A stretch of DNA of 64,000 nucleotides from Mycolicibacterium sp. J2 (GCF_026240945.1 NZ_JAPFPY010000003.1:163497-227496); one strand, 5' to 3'; shown: positions 46,627 through 55,475, counted from the first letter of the stretch. Notes: a model not told the origin generated them from the sequence alone. Numbers and translations are program-made.

Positions 46627-46908
46627 TCAGAGCACGAAGGTGGCCGGTGCCTGCGCGCCGTCACTCGGGCTGTCCCGCAACACCGAACCCGCCCTGAAAT
46701 CGGTCTTCTCGGCTGTCCGGAACAGCAGGCCGATGGTGTCGCCCGCCGACGCGCTGTCCAACGACTTGCGGAAGGCCTCGATCCCGTCGACGCGGAAGGT
46801 CCGGTCGGCGACCCACAGGGTGTCTCCGACGCGGACCTCACCGGCGTCCACTCGCCCCGTCACCACGACGCCACGTCGCTTGATCATGAAGACGGCGTCG
46901 ATCCTCAT
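46627..46908 (-). CDS. Small protein resembling a stand-alone EF-Tu domain 2 beta-barrel
   Basis: A 93-residue protein reading MRIDAVFMIKRRGVVVTGRV, then GEVRVGDTLWV, followed by SASAGDTIGLLFR. This succession (phi-xxI-x(R/K)RGVVVTGRVxxGxVxxGDxL ... AGDxIGLLFR) is the pattern of domain 2 of translational GTPases, but no GTPase domain is attached. The Ser-Pro-Ser-Asp-rich tail ends in FVL. It is the last gene of the amine oxidase cluster (32 bp after its stop). Start could be ATG 46908 (preferred) or GTG 46956, which would overlap the oxidase. Function unknown. Confidence 0.62.
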   Translation of the reverse strand: MRIDAVFMIKRRGVVVTGRVDAGEVRVGDTLWVADRTFRVDGIEAFRKSLDSASAGDTIGLLFRTAEKTDFRAGSVLRDSPSDGAQAPATFVL

Positions 46909-46940
46909 GCTGAACACGAGTGGTAACGCTACCCGCGGAT

Positions 46941-48905
46941 TTAGTGGTGGTGGCACGCTTTCGGCGGTGATGGCGGCAGATCCAGCGCCGGATTGCCGTC
47001 GAAGAAGCCCAGTGGTTTGAGATGAAAACCCGTGTAGGCGCAGGGCATCACCGGCCAGTCCTCGGGCCGCACCACGTGATGAGCCCCCAAGGTGTACCAG
47101 AGCACCACGTCGGTGTCCTCCAGCGGCGCATCATCGGCGACGAAATCGGGCAGGCCCTGGATGTCGGCCGACTGGTACATGTAGTCGCCCGCGGCGTACA
47201 TCTCCGCCGGGTCGTACTTGGTGACCCACAGATTGTGCTGCACGAATCGGGCCCGGTCGTAGATGTAGGAGCCCTCCTGCACCATCACCGGCACGATCTC
47301 CTTGGGCACCAGCTTGTACGCGACGGGTGCCCCGAGTTCGTTGACCTTGGACGGATTGGTTACCTTCCAGTACCGGCCGGTCTCCCAGTTCCAGTCCCGC
47401 GCACCCTCGGCCTCCGAGGCCACCAGGGTGTCCTGGGTGATCCACGCGTTGCGGTGCGGGTTGAGCGCCGGGTCCGGCTCGGGAACCGAATCGACCTCGT
47501 ACACACTGTTTCCGGCTCCGTCGATGCTCATGTCCAGCCGGAAGTTGAAGAAATGCTGATGGTTCGGGCCGTAGATGCCGGGGGCCACCATCTTGCCCCA
47601 GCGCGGTGTCTCGCCGTCGGCGATCGCACCGGTGGTGAGCACGCCGGACAACTTCACCTCGACCTCGATGGAGGCGTCGTTGTAGAAGTACCAGAAGAAG
47701 CCGTACTCGTAGTTGCCGACGGTGCAGATCATCGAGACCACCAGCCGCCGCGACCGTCGCACCTCGACCTCGCCGGTACGGAAGTCGGTGTGCTTCCAGG
47801 AGATCCCGAAATCCTCCTCGTGCATGCAGATCGCGTTCGGGATGGTGACCGGGTTACCGTCGGAGTCGTTGACCGTGCCGTCGAAGTAGTAGATCTCGCC
47901 CAGACAGTCACAGCCCAGCGTCAACGGGTTGGCCGAGAACCCCATGCCGACCTCGCCCATGTCGAACACGTTCTTGTTCCAGTGCGTCGGCGAGGTGTCA
48001 CCGTAGGGCACCACCATCTCCGACAGCGACCCGCGGTAGAGGATCGGCCGGGTTTCGCCTCGGTCGGTGTAGGTCACCTCATGGATCGTGACGCCCTCCC
48101 GCGGGTTGAAGCCGATCCGCAGGGACCACTTCTGCCACTGCACCTTCCAGCCGTCGACGGTGAAGCTGGGACCGTCGGGCTGGGTGATCTCGATCGGTTT
48201 CACGTCGTCGCGGAACTGGGTGAACGCCGGCCGGTTGTCCGGCGAGAACATGAACTGTTCGGAGTAGTTGCCCGCGGTCGGCGGCAGCGGGACCACGCCG
48301 TGGTCCTCGATGTCGATGACTTCCATCGCGTCCAGATCGAAGGTGACGATCAGTCCCTCGACCGGGCGGGCGTAGCCGTGCTCGGACGGCGCGGCCCGCA
48401 TGAAGGTCAGCGGACGGCAGATCAGCGGGGAGTTGTCGTAGTGGTCGCCCGCGCCGTAATAGCCTGCCGGCCAAGGATCGATCATCGCGAGGCTGAAGTC
48501 GGTGACCCCGCGTTTGCGCATCGCCTCCTGCCAGCGCGGGTCTTCGCGGACCTTCTCCTCGACACCCGTCATGTGCTCGACGAGGTAGGACGGGAAGCGT
48601 CCCGGCACCGCGGTCCATGAGTCGATGACCCGCGCACCCAGGTCGACGACGGCCTCGTAGATCATCTTCGCCGCCGCGTCGTACATGCTGGCGAATGCGC
48701 GCCGCGGCACCTCGGTGCGGAAGGTCAGATCCGGCGTCTTCTCCGGCTCGGCCAGTTGGATCATCACGAATTTCAGGGTGGGGCTGGCATATTCGGATGC
48801 GGTGATGATCGCGGCCGCGGCCTCGATTTCGGCCCCGCTGAGCGGGTCCAGCGGGTAGCGGGTGGCGGGTGCGGCGGTGCCCGTGCCTGGCACGGTGTCC
48901 TCCAT
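46941..48905 (-). CDS. Copper-containing primary amine oxidase
   Basis: A 654-residue quinoprotein that oxidises primary amines to aldehydes with release of ammonia and H2O2. The TPQ cofactor precursor is Tyr399 in TVGNYEYGF (Asn-Tyr-Glu-Tyr); the two adjacent copper ligands are in NHQHFFNFRLD and the third His is in AYTGFHLKPLGFF near the C-terminus. The N2/N3-type domains precede the catalytic core. The C-terminus ends in Cys-His-His-His. No signal peptide is visible, so it may be cytosolic. It starts 2 nt after the stop of an APC permease, which should supply the amine. Resembles tyramine/histamine/phenethylamine oxidases of Arthrobacter. Confidence 0.94.
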   Translation of the reverse strand: MEDTVPGTGTAAPATRYPLDPLSGAEIEAAAAIITASEYASPTLKFVMIQLAEPEKTPDLTFRTEVPRRAFASMYDAAAKMIYEAVVDLGARVIDSWTAVPGRFPSYLVEHMTGVEEKVREDPRWQEAMRKRGVTDFSLAMIDPWPAGYYGAGDHYDNSPLICRPLTFMRAAPSEHGYARPVEGLIVTFDLDAMEVIDIEDHGVVPLPPTAGNYSEQFMFSPDNRPAFTQFRDDVKPIEITQPDGPSFTVDGWKVQWQKWSLRIGFNPREGVTIHEVTYTDRGETRPILYRGSLSEMVVPYGDTSPTHWNKNVFDMGEVGMGFSANPLTLGCDCLGEIYYFDGTVNDSDGNPVTIPNAICMHEEDFGISWKHTDFRTGEVEVRRSRRLVVSMICTVGNYEYGFFWYFYNDASIEVEVKLSGVLTTGAIADGETPRWGKMVAPGIYGPNHQHFFNFRLDMSIDGAGNSVYEVDSVPEPDPALNPHRNAWITQDTLVASEAEGARDWNWETGRYWKVTNPSKVNELGAPVAYKLVPKEIVPVMVQEGSYIYDRARFVQHNLWVTKYDPAEMYAAGDYMYQSADIQGLPDFVADDAPLEDTDVVLWYTLGAHHVVRPEDWPVMPCAYTGFHLKPLGFFDGNPALDLPPSPPKACHHH

Positions 48906-48907
48906 GG

Positions 48908-50428
48908 TCACTTGGCTGTTTCCTCTGCTTCCTTGGTGAGATCGAACACCGCGAGATGGGCGAGCGCATCGTCTTGAGACACCTTGTGCGCCGAGCGGCG
49001 GCCGAAGACGTAGACGATCAGCCCGAGCGCGAACATGCCGACACTGATGCTGCCGACCCAGGCCATCCATTCACCGTCGCCGACACCGGCGCTGGTCAGC
49101 CAGGACTTGGCGAACGAGTAGTAGACGCCGGCGATGGTGCCCAAAGTGCCGACCACGACGGTGATCCAGACCCCGACCATGCCGCCCGGGATGCGCCAGA
49201 ACGTCTCGTTGGCATAGCGGTCGGCGTACTTCTTGCGGGCGATGACGACCGGGATCAGGAAGAAGAACCCGGACAGCAGCCACACCGTCGACAAACCGCC
49301 CTGTAGGAAGATCGTCGTATTGACCAGGCTGCTCTGCGAGTACAACCCGACGATGAGCAGCGATGACAGGACGCCCTGGATCAGGATGGCCGACACCGGG
49401 TTTCGGGTCCGCGGGTTCAGGTGGGTGAAGATCCGCGGCAGGTGGCGCTCCAGACCGGAGACGAAGATCAAGCGGGAGTAGGCCACCTGATAGGTCATCA
49501 GCGCCACCACGATGATCAATGCCAGCACGACAGCGCAGATCTCCATCAGCCCGGGAAATCCCGACACACCCAGCATGCCGATCACGCCCGTCACGGCGTC
49601 GATCTGGTCGGTGGGCAGTGCCATCATCGTGCCCAGGGTGGTGAGCAGGTAGATCGCCACCAGAGCCGATGAGCCCCAGAGGATCATCCGCGGTCCGCTC
49701 TTGCGCACCGACAGGAACTCCGCACCCATGTTGTACGGGGTCTCCACGCCGAGCAGGTAAAGCAGCACCGTGCCGTACAGGAAGCCCGACACCGCGAAGT
49801 TCGGGATCACGGCGTCATGCCAGTTGAACGGCGTTGCGGAGCCGTGTTTGACGGCGAAGAGCAGACCGCAGGTGAAGATGGTCAGCGCCAGGGCGCCGAA
49901 CACGACGAAGACCACGTTCATGATCCGCTGGTTGGCGGAGAGTTTGGCCAGGGCCAGCCCGACCACCACCCACATGATCACCAATTGCAGGATGACACTC
50001 GGCATCACCCCCAATTCGGCGTGAAAGGCCAACAGCAGGAAGGACAGCACCACCGCCGGTGAGGACGCGGCGTTGAGGATCACCGGCACCCAGGACAGGT
50101 AGCCGCCGATGAACCCCCAGGTCTCCCCCATCGTGCGGGTGGCCCAGATGTACACGCCGCCTTGGCCGGGCCACAGGTTGCCCAGTTCGACGACGGCCAT
50201 ACCGGCCGGCACCAGGAAGGTCAGGATGCCCAGGATCCACATCGGGATGGCGGTCCAGCCGCCGGTGGCCATCACCGACGAGCCGGTGATCCAGCAGATG
50301 ATGAACACGTAGGCGGCGGTCAGCCCGAACGTGCTCATCACCTTGGGCAGGATCTGTTCGGGGACCAGCTCGGTGGTCATCAGTTTGTCGCGTTCGGCGG
50401 TCGCCGAATGCGTCAGTTCTTGGGTCAT
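48908..50428 (-). CDS. APC superfamily amine permease paired with amine oxidase
   Basis: A 506-residue, about 12-helix permease. The helix 1-2 region has FIICWITGSSVMATGGWTAIPMWILG, and WPGQGGVYIWATRTMGETWGFIGGYLSW is the conserved loop and helix 3 start; IYLLTTLGTMMALPTDQIDAVTG and the C-terminal RRSAHKVSQDDALAHL resemble the glutamate:GABA antiporter group. Its stop is 2 nt from the amine oxidase start and its start is 22 nt from the ABC ATPase stop, so it is within the same operon. A primary amine substrate is inferred from context. Confidence 0.9.
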   Translation of the reverse strand: MTQELTHSATAERDKLMTTELVPEQILPKVMSTFGLTAAYVFIICWITGSSVMATGGWTAIPMWILGILTFLVPAGMAVVELGNLWPGQGGVYIWATRTMGETWGFIGGYLSWVPVILNAASSPAVVLSFLLLAFHAELGVMPSVILQLVIMWVVVGLALAKLSANQRIMNVVFVVFGALALTIFTCGLLFAVKHGSATPFNWHDAVIPNFAVSGFLYGTVLLYLLGVETPYNMGAEFLSVRKSGPRMILWGSSALVAIYLLTTLGTMMALPTDQIDAVTGVIGMLGVSGFPGLMEICAVVLALIIVVALMTYQVAYSRLIFVSGLERHLPRIFTHLNPRTRNPVSAILIQGVLSSLLIVGLYSQSSLVNTTIFLQGGLSTVWLLSGFFFLIPVVIARKKYADRYANETFWRIPGGMVGVWITVVVGTLGTIAGVYYSFAKSWLTSAGVGDGEWMAWVGSISVGMFALGLIVYVFGRRSAHKVSQDDALAHLAVFDLTKEAEETAK

Positions 50429-50449
50429 GACGTCTCCAATACCGTTGGA

Positions 50450-51181
50450 TCAGTTGGTGATCTGTCCGTCTCGCATCCGGACAACACGGCTCGCTTCGTC
50501 GGCCACCGTGGGGTCGTGAGTGCTGGCGACGACCGTGACGCCGAGCGTCGAACACAGGTCGCGCAGCATGCGCACCACCGTCTCCCCCGTGCGGTGATCA
50601 AGATTTGCGGTCGGCTCGTCGGCCAGCACCAGTGTCGGATTGCTGATCAGGGACCGCGCGATCGCGGTGCGCTGCTGCTCACCGCCCGACATCTTGGTGG
50701 GCTGGTGGTGCACCCGATGCCCCAGACCGACCAGCTCGAGCAGTTCGATGGCTCGCTTACGCAACGCCTTGCGGTCGTAGGGCTCGAACATCAGGGGCAG
50801 TTCGACGTTTTCCACGGCAGACAGGAACGGGATCAGGTTGTAGCTCTGGAAGATGAAGCCGATGGTGTCGTGGCGCAACGCGGCGAACTGGCTCTCCGAG
50901 ATGGTCGAGGTGTCCTGTCCCGCGACGCGGACAATGCCCTTGGTCGGACGGTCCAGCCCGCCGATGATGTTCAGCAGGGTCGACTTTCCGCTACCGCTGG
51001 GACCCATCAGGCACACGAATTCCCCGGGCATGACTCGCAATTCGACGGCCTTGAGAGCCTTGACGACCTCGTCGCCGAGTTTGTGCAGCTTCCACACGTC
51101 GGAGATCTCGATGACAGGAGCGGTGGTATCCGGTGCACCGGATTCGCTTTCAGCGGTGGCCGACTCGTTGATGGCGGTCAT
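50450..51181 (-). CDS. ABC transporter ATPase, MacB/LolD type
   Basis: A 243-residue ABC ATPase. Walker A is GPSGSGKSTLLN, the Q-loop GFIFQSYNLIPFLSAVENVELPL, the signature MSGGEQQRTAIARS, and Walker B LVLADEPTANLD, the sequence pattern of the MacB/LolD/FtsE group that works with FtsX-type permeases. Two such permeases precede it. The N-terminal 20 residues are Glu/Ser-rich and probably disordered. This group powers mechanotransmission across the membrane rather than simple transport, so it may move or release an extracytoplasmic product. It is separated by 6 nt from the short permease and 21 nt from the APC permease. Confidence 0.93.
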   Translation of the reverse strand: MTAINESATAESESGAPDTTAPVIEISDVWKLHKLGDEVVKALKAVELRVMPGEFVCLMGPSGSGKSTLLNIIGGLDRPTKGIVRVAGQDTSTISESQFAALRHDTIGFIFQSYNLIPFLSAVENVELPLMFEPYDRKALRKRAIELLELVGLGHRVHHQPTKMSGGEQQRTAIARSLISNPTLVLADEPTANLDHRTGETVVRMLRDLCSTLGVTVVASTHDPTVADEASRVVRMRDGQITN

Positions 51182-51187
51182 GTGGTC

Positions 51188-51748
51188 CTATCCCGTACTC
51201 AGTGATCGGATGGGCGGGCGGGAGGCGGCGTTCCAGGTGGGTACGACACTGGTGGCCAACGCCGCGACAACACTGACGACGACGGCGATGACGGTGCCCA
51301 GGGCCAGTCCGCCGACCGCGACGCCGGTGGGCACGAATCCGAGTGCACCCAGCGCCAATCCGGTGACGATGGCCAGCAGCGCGCCGCCGGCGGCGCCCAG
51401 CACGGCGGCGATGACGGGTTCGACCAGCAGGGCGATCACCACCGGCGTTCGGGCAATACCGTTGGCGCCCAGCACACCGAGCTCCTTGGTCCGTTGCGCC
51501 ACCGTCCTGGTGGTGGCTACGGCGACCTCGACGACGCCCACCAACAACACGGTGACGGCGATGAGCACCACCGCGGCCCGGATCTCGTCGGCGTGGCCCA
51601 ACGATGCGGACTGGGCCCGGATACCGTCCGACATGCCGAACACGATCACCACCAGGAAGGCGCCGGTGGCCGTCGTGATGGCAGGCAGGATCATCTCCGA
51701 GAGTCGGCGGCGCGCGGCCAGCCAGCCGTAGGACAGTCCGTAACGCAT
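51188..51748 (-). CDS. Short FtsX-type permease lacking the extracellular domain
   Basis: A 186-residue membrane protein with four predicted helices (near residues 22-40, 58-80, 105-130 and 148-170). The segment ATTRTVAQRTKELGVLGANGIARTPVVIALLVEPVI is the FtsX/MacB cytoplasmic coupling motif, and the C-terminal WNAASRPPIRSLS closes the core. FtsX and MacB permeases have the same four-helix core plus a long loop after helix 1, which is missing here. The long partner at 51879-53048 carries that loop, so the two probably form a heterodimer. ATG at 51748; upstream lies the 32-bp tandem repeat. Confidence 0.85.
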   Translation of the reverse strand: MRYGLSYGWLAARRRLSEMILPAITTATGAFLVVIVFGMSDGIRAQSASLGHADEIRAAVVLIAVTVLLVGVVEVAVATTRTVAQRTKELGVLGANGIARTPVVIALLVEPVIAAVLGAAGGALLAIVTGLALGALGFVPTGVAVGGLALGTVIAVVVSVVAALATSVVPTWNAASRPPIRSLSTG

Positions 51749-51759
51749 GGCTAGCTGTA

Positions 51760-51886
51760 CCCTTTCCTCTTCGCGCAGGCGCTCATCGGTGCCCTTTCCT
51801 CTTCGCGCAGGCGCTCATCGGTGCCCTTTCCTCTTCGCGCAGGCGCTCATCGGTGCCCTTTCCTCTTCGCGCAGGCGCTCATCGGC
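51760..51886. repeat. Tandem 32-bp repeat, four copies (MIRU/VNTR-like)
   Basis: Four head-to-tail copies of a 32-bp unit begin at 51760, 51792, 51824 and 51856 (the last slightly short); the unit contains CCCTTTCCTCTTCGCGCAGG. On the minus (coding) strand every unit carries GAGGAAAGGG, a Shine-Dalgarno-like run, and ATGAGCGCC. The last copy includes the TGA stop of the long permease, and the array ends just before the short permease start. I count no base differences among the copies. Confidence 0.92.
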
Positions 51887-53048
51887 CGCCCAACAGATCG
51901 ACCGGCCGCTGTTGCAGCAGCCGGTGCACAGGGATCAGCGCGCCGACGATGGCCATGGCGGGAATGAACGCGGCGACCATGCCGGCGGCCTGCGCCCATG
52001 CAGTCACCGTCGCGATGCCCGGAATCACCAGCGCCACGGCGGCTCCCGCGCCCAGGACGCCGACGGCGTAGGCGACCACGAAGACGATGGCCGACTCGAC
52101 CAGGAAGAAGTACAGCACCTCGTCGGCCAGGCCGATACTCGACATGATCCCGAATTCGCGCTTGCGCTCGGAGACGGCGGCCAGGAAGGAGGACACCGCG
52201 ATGACGAATCCGAGGATGAGGCCGATGGTGGAGATGAGGCCCAGCGTCGAGCCGGTCACCTTGCCGGAGAACAGTGCGGAGTAGTTCTGTTCGAAGCTCA
52301 GCGGGCCGACTCCGCCGACGGTGTCATAGATCAGTCCTTGTCCGCCGGCCGCGGGCTGCACCGACGGGTCGGTGGTGGCCGGCAGTCCGGTCGCCGCGCC
52401 GAACACCTGGGCCAGGTCACGACGCTTCTCCTGGCCGGCGGGCGCGGTGATGGTCCACCAGCCGTTGTCACCGACGACGCTGCGCGCCAGTTCGGTTGGT
52501 ATAGAGGCGGATTGGCCAGACCCGACGATGTCCACAGCCAGGTTCTGTCCGCCGATCGTCAGGTGGTCACCCGGGTGGACGCCCAGTCTGGTCGCGAGCT
52601 TCTCGCCGACGGCGACGTGGCCAGCGGGGACGGTGTCGGCGCCCCGGATGGACACCGGGATACCGTTGACGGTGGCGGTGCCCGACAGCGTCCGGATCGC
52701 GGACCAGCCATCCGGCACGGTCGTGATCGTCGGGGCGGGGCCGGCGGCCACCAGCGCCTGGGCTTCGTTGTCGTAGTGCACGCCGGCGGCGGGCACCACC
52801 CACAGTTGGGCGTCGCCGATTACGTCGGTGACCGAATCCTCCCCCGTGATGGCGAAACTCGCGGCAATGGTGCGCACGACGGTGACACAGGCAATGGCCA
52901 GTGCGATGCCCAGAACGGACAGCACGAACCGCTCCGGCCGGCGTTTGATATTCGCCAACGCGAAACGGATCAGGCACCAGAAGGTGTTACCGGGTGCGGC
53001 GGCGATCTCCGGCGGACGGGTGATCGTGGGTGGTGCTGGGGACTCCAC
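51879..53048 (-). CDS. FtsX/MacB-type ABC permease with MacB-like periplasmic domain
   Basis: A 389-residue permease. Helix 1 is RFVLSVLGIALAIACVTVVR near residue 40; an extracytoplasmic MacB_PCD-like domain of about 180 residues follows (SIRGADTVPAGHVAVGEKLATRLGVHPGDHLTIGG); helices 2-4 occupy the C-terminal third with the FtsX motif SFLAAVSERKREFGIMSSIGLAD. GTG start at 53048. Paired with the short permease and the ATPase it should form a mechanotransmission or export complex. Its stop lies in the tandem repeat. Together these genes precede the amine permease and copper amine oxidase without any obvious terminator. Confidence 0.9.
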   Translation of the reverse strand: MESPAPPTITRPPEIAAAPGNTFWCLIRFALANIKRRPERFVLSVLGIALAIACVTVVRTIAASFAITGEDSVTDVIGDAQLWVVPAAGVHYDNEAQALVAAGPAPTITTVPDGWSAIRTLSGTATVNGIPVSIRGADTVPAGHVAVGEKLATRLGVHPGDHLTIGGQNLAVDIVGSGQSASIPTELARSVVGDNGWWTITAPAGQEKRRDLAQVFGAATGLPATTDPSVQPAAGGQGLIYDTVGGVGPLSFEQNYSALFSGKVTGSTLGLISTIGLILGFVIAVSSFLAAVSERKREFGIMSSIGLADEVLYFFLVESAIVFVVAYAVGVLGAGAAVALVIPGIATVTAWAQAAGMVAAFIPAMAIVGALIPVHRLLQQRPVDLLGGR

Positions 53049-53167
53049 GAGGGGAATGGTCGGACCGCGGTGTTTCGCCCAATCGAGTCTGTGGTATCGG
53101 CCGGGTTAACGGGATCTGGTTGCCATTACAACAAGGTGTCTCACAGACAACGGATTTCGTTGCGGGA
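53049..53167 (-). promoter_or_regulatory. Presumed promoter region of the FtsX-amine oxidase group
   Basis: The 119 bp between the amidase stop and the long permease start contain the only sizeable gap ahead of the six-gene group. I see no clear -10/-35 pair or operator; the GTAATGGCAACCAGATC stretch on the minus strand near 53112-53128 is locally AT-richer. Confidence 0.3.
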
Positions 53168-54562
53168 TCAGTCCAGGATCCGTGGAAACGGCTGCGCTTC
53201 CTCGATTTCGTAGGCCAGCTCGAGCAGCAGCCGCTCCTGTCCTTGCTGCGCGCTGAACATCATCCCGACCGGCAGCCCGTGCGTCGAGCGGCCGAGCGGC
53301 AGCGAGATCGCCGGATCGCCGGTGACGTTCTGCAGCGGCGTGAAGGCCACCCAGTCCACCAGCCGGTCGATGATCTGCTGATAGGGCGCCGTGGGGTCGA
53401 GGTGCCCGATCGGGGGTGTCACTTCGGCCAGCGTGGGTGTGAGCAGTACGTCGTAGGAGGTGGACAGTCGCGCGATGATGCGCCGCGTTCGGGCCAGCCT
53501 GGCGATCACCAGCGGCATCCGGTGCAGGTTGCGACCGGCCAGGTCCTCCAAGCCGAGGGTGAGGTTGTCGAGCTTGGTCTTGTCGAAGGTCGGTCCGAAG
53601 GTGCGTGGCCCGCCGCGCACGAGGGCGAAGGCCAGCAGCGACCAATACAGCAGGAAGTCGTCCATGAACGACGCCGGCACCGGGTTGCTGATCTCGGTGA
53701 CCCGGTGCCCGAGGCCCTCCAGCTGCACCGCCGTCTTCATCGTCAGGTCCCGAACCTCCGGGCTGGCTTGCCGGGCAATGGATTCCGTGCACACGGCGAT
53801 GCGCAACCGGGTACGGCCGGGTCCGGTGACGTCACCGATGGGCGGCAGCTTCGGATTGCGTCGCAGGCGTTCGACCTCACGGTAGAACGCGGCGGTATCG
53901 CGCACCGACCGGGTGAGCACACCGTTGGCGACGATCCGCAGCGGCATCTGCCGCATCTGCTTGTCCAGCGGCAGCCGACCGCGGGAAGGTTTGAGGCCGA
54001 CCAATCCGTTGCAGGCGGCCGGGATGCGGATCGAGCCGCCGCCGTCATTGGCGTGCGCGATGGGCACCACCCCGGCGGCGACGAAGGCACCCGATCCCGA
54101 CGACGACGCCCCGGCGGTGTGGTCGGTGTGCCACGGATTGCGGACCGGCCCCAGCCGGGGATGCTCGGCCGAGGCGCTGAACCCGAATTCGGACAGCCGG
54201 GTCTTGCCGAGGGCGACCAGGCCGGTGCCGAGGTAGGCGCGGGCGAAGTCACCGTCGGTGGTCGCCGGGCGCGGCTGCCAGGCGTCGGTGCCGTCCATCG
54301 TGGGCATCCCAGCGACGTCGACGTTGTCCTTCACGAACGTCGGGACACCGGCGAAGAATCCGGTGCGGGGCGCGGCGGCGCGGGCTCTGTCGAATCCGTC
54401 GTGCGCCAGCCCGTTGAGGGCGGGGTTCACGGCGTGCGCGCGGGCGATGGCGGCGTCGACCAGTTCGGCCTGCGAGACCTCGCCGGCCCGCAGCGCAGCG
54501 GCCAGGGCCACCGCGTCGAGGTCACCGAGGGCGTCGTCGTCGAAGGCATGCACACGTGTCAT
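53168..54562 (-). CDS. amiC: Amidase (amidase signature family, AmiC)
   Basis: A 464-residue amidase with the Ser-cisSer-Lys triad: Lys in TFVKDNVDVAG, the GASSSGSGAFVAAGVVPIAHANDGGGSIRIPA signature with the two serines, close to 473 residues of M. tuberculosis AmiC (Rv2888c). It hydrolyses an amide to acid and ammonia; substrates of this paralogue are not known. It lies between the rpsB-tsf terminator and the amine oxidase cluster on the same strand. Because the cluster starts 119 bp further on, read-through is possible but not shown. Confidence 0.93.
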   Translation of the reverse strand: MTRVHAFDDDALGDLDAVALAAALRAGEVSQAELVDAAIARAHAVNPALNGLAHDGFDRARAAAPRTGFFAGVPTFVKDNVDVAGMPTMDGTDAWQPRPATTDGDFARAYLGTGLVALGKTRLSEFGFSASAEHPRLGPVRNPWHTDHTAGASSSGSGAFVAAGVVPIAHANDGGGSIRIPAACNGLVGLKPSRGRLPLDKQMRQMPLRIVANGVLTRSVRDTAAFYREVERLRRNPKLPPIGDVTGPGRTRLRIAVCTESIARQASPEVRDLTMKTAVQLEGLGHRVTEISNPVPASFMDDFLLYWSLLAFALVRGGPRTFGPTFDKTKLDNLTLGLEDLAGRNLHRMPLVIARLARTRRIIARLSTSYDVLLTPTLAEVTPPIGHLDPTAPYQQIIDRLVDWVAFTPLQNVTGDPAISLPLGRSTHGLPVGMMFSAQQGQERLLLELAYEIEEAQPFPRILD

Positions 54563-54601
54563 GGGCCCGACGGTACCAGTACGTACCAGCGATCGGGTGC
54601 G

Positions 54602-54651
54602 CAGACAGAAATGTCCCCCCGCACCGGGTGCGGGGGGACATTCGGTGTCTG
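54602..54651 (-). terminator. Strong terminator downstream of rpsB-tsf
   Basis: AATGTCCCCCCGCAC (54610-54624) and GTGCGGGGGGACATT (54628-54642) form a perfect 15-bp stem with a 3-nt loop; CAGACA/TGTCTG (54602-54607, 54646-54651) extends it past a small internal loop. It lies 9 nt after the tsf stop and before amiC. Confidence 0.88.
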
Positions 54652-54659
54652 TTCGGCTG

Positions 54660-55475
54660 TTAGGCCTGGCCGACCTCGAACCGGACGAACCGGGTCACGG
54701 TCACCCCGGCCTCGTCGAGCAGCGCCTTGACCGACTTCTTGCTGTCGGAGACCGACGGCTGGTCGAGCAGCACCACGTCCTTGTAGAACCCGGTGAGGCG
54801 ACCCTCGACGATCTTGGCCAGCGCGGCTTCGGGCTTGCCCTCTTCCTTGGCGGTCTCCTCGGCGATGCGGCGCTCGTTGGCGACGACATCGGCGGGCACC
54901 TCGTCGCGGGTGAGGTACTTGGCCTTCAGCGCGGCGATCTGCAGGGCCACCGCATGCGCGGCACCCTCGTCCGACCCCGTGTACTCCACCAGCACACCCA
55001 CGGCCGGCGGCAGGTCCGCGGCACGCTTGTGCAGGTAGGTCTCCACCTGGCCATCGAAGTAGGCGACCCGACGCAGTTCCAGCTTCTCGCCGATCTTGGC
55101 GGACAGGTCCGCGATCAGCTGCTCGACGGTGGTGTCACCCACCTTGACGGCCTTGAGCGCGTCGACGTCGCTCGCCTTGGACTCGGCGGCGGCGGTGACG
55201 ATCTGGTCGGCCACGGCCCGGAACTCGTCGTTCTTGGCGACGAAGTCAGTCTCGGAGTTCAGCTCGATGAGAGCGCCGGCCTTGGCGGCCACCAGGCCCT
55301 CGGCGGTCGCGCGCTCGGCGCGCTTGCCGACATCCTTGGCGCCCTTGATGCGCAGCACCTCGACGGCCTTGTCGAAATCGCCGTCGGTCTCGGTGAGCGC
55401 GTTCTTGCAGTCGAGCATGCCGGCGCCGGTCAGCTCCCGCAGGCGCTTGACGTCGGCAGCGGTGTAGTTAGCCAT
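54660..55475 (-). CDS. tsf: Elongation factor Ts
   Basis: A 271-residue nucleotide exchange factor for EF-Tu, the same length as in M. tuberculosis. The N-terminal UBA-like module reads [35 protein letters not shown] and the core has [18 protein letters not shown], which contacts EF-Tu. ATG 55475 follows CAGGAGAAGG, 20 nt after rpsB. Terminated by the hairpin at 54602-54651. Confidence 0.97.
   Translation of the reverse strand: MANYTAADVKRLRELTGAGMLDCKNALTETDGDFDKAVEVLRIKGAKDVGKRAERATAEGLVAAKAGALIELNSETDFVAKNDEFRAVADQIVTAAAESKASDVDALKAVKVGDTTVEQLIADLSAKIGEKLELRRVAYFDGQVETYLHKRAADLPPAVGVLVEYTGSDEGAAHAVALQIAALKAKYLTRDEVPADVVANERRIAEETAKEEGKPEAALAKIVEGRLTGFYKDVVLLDQPSVSDSKKSVKALLDEAGVTVTRFVRFEVGQA

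Noticed and set aside
51760..51886. A CRISPR array
   Set aside because: The 32-bp units are directly adjacent with no variable spacers, and no cas genes are present.
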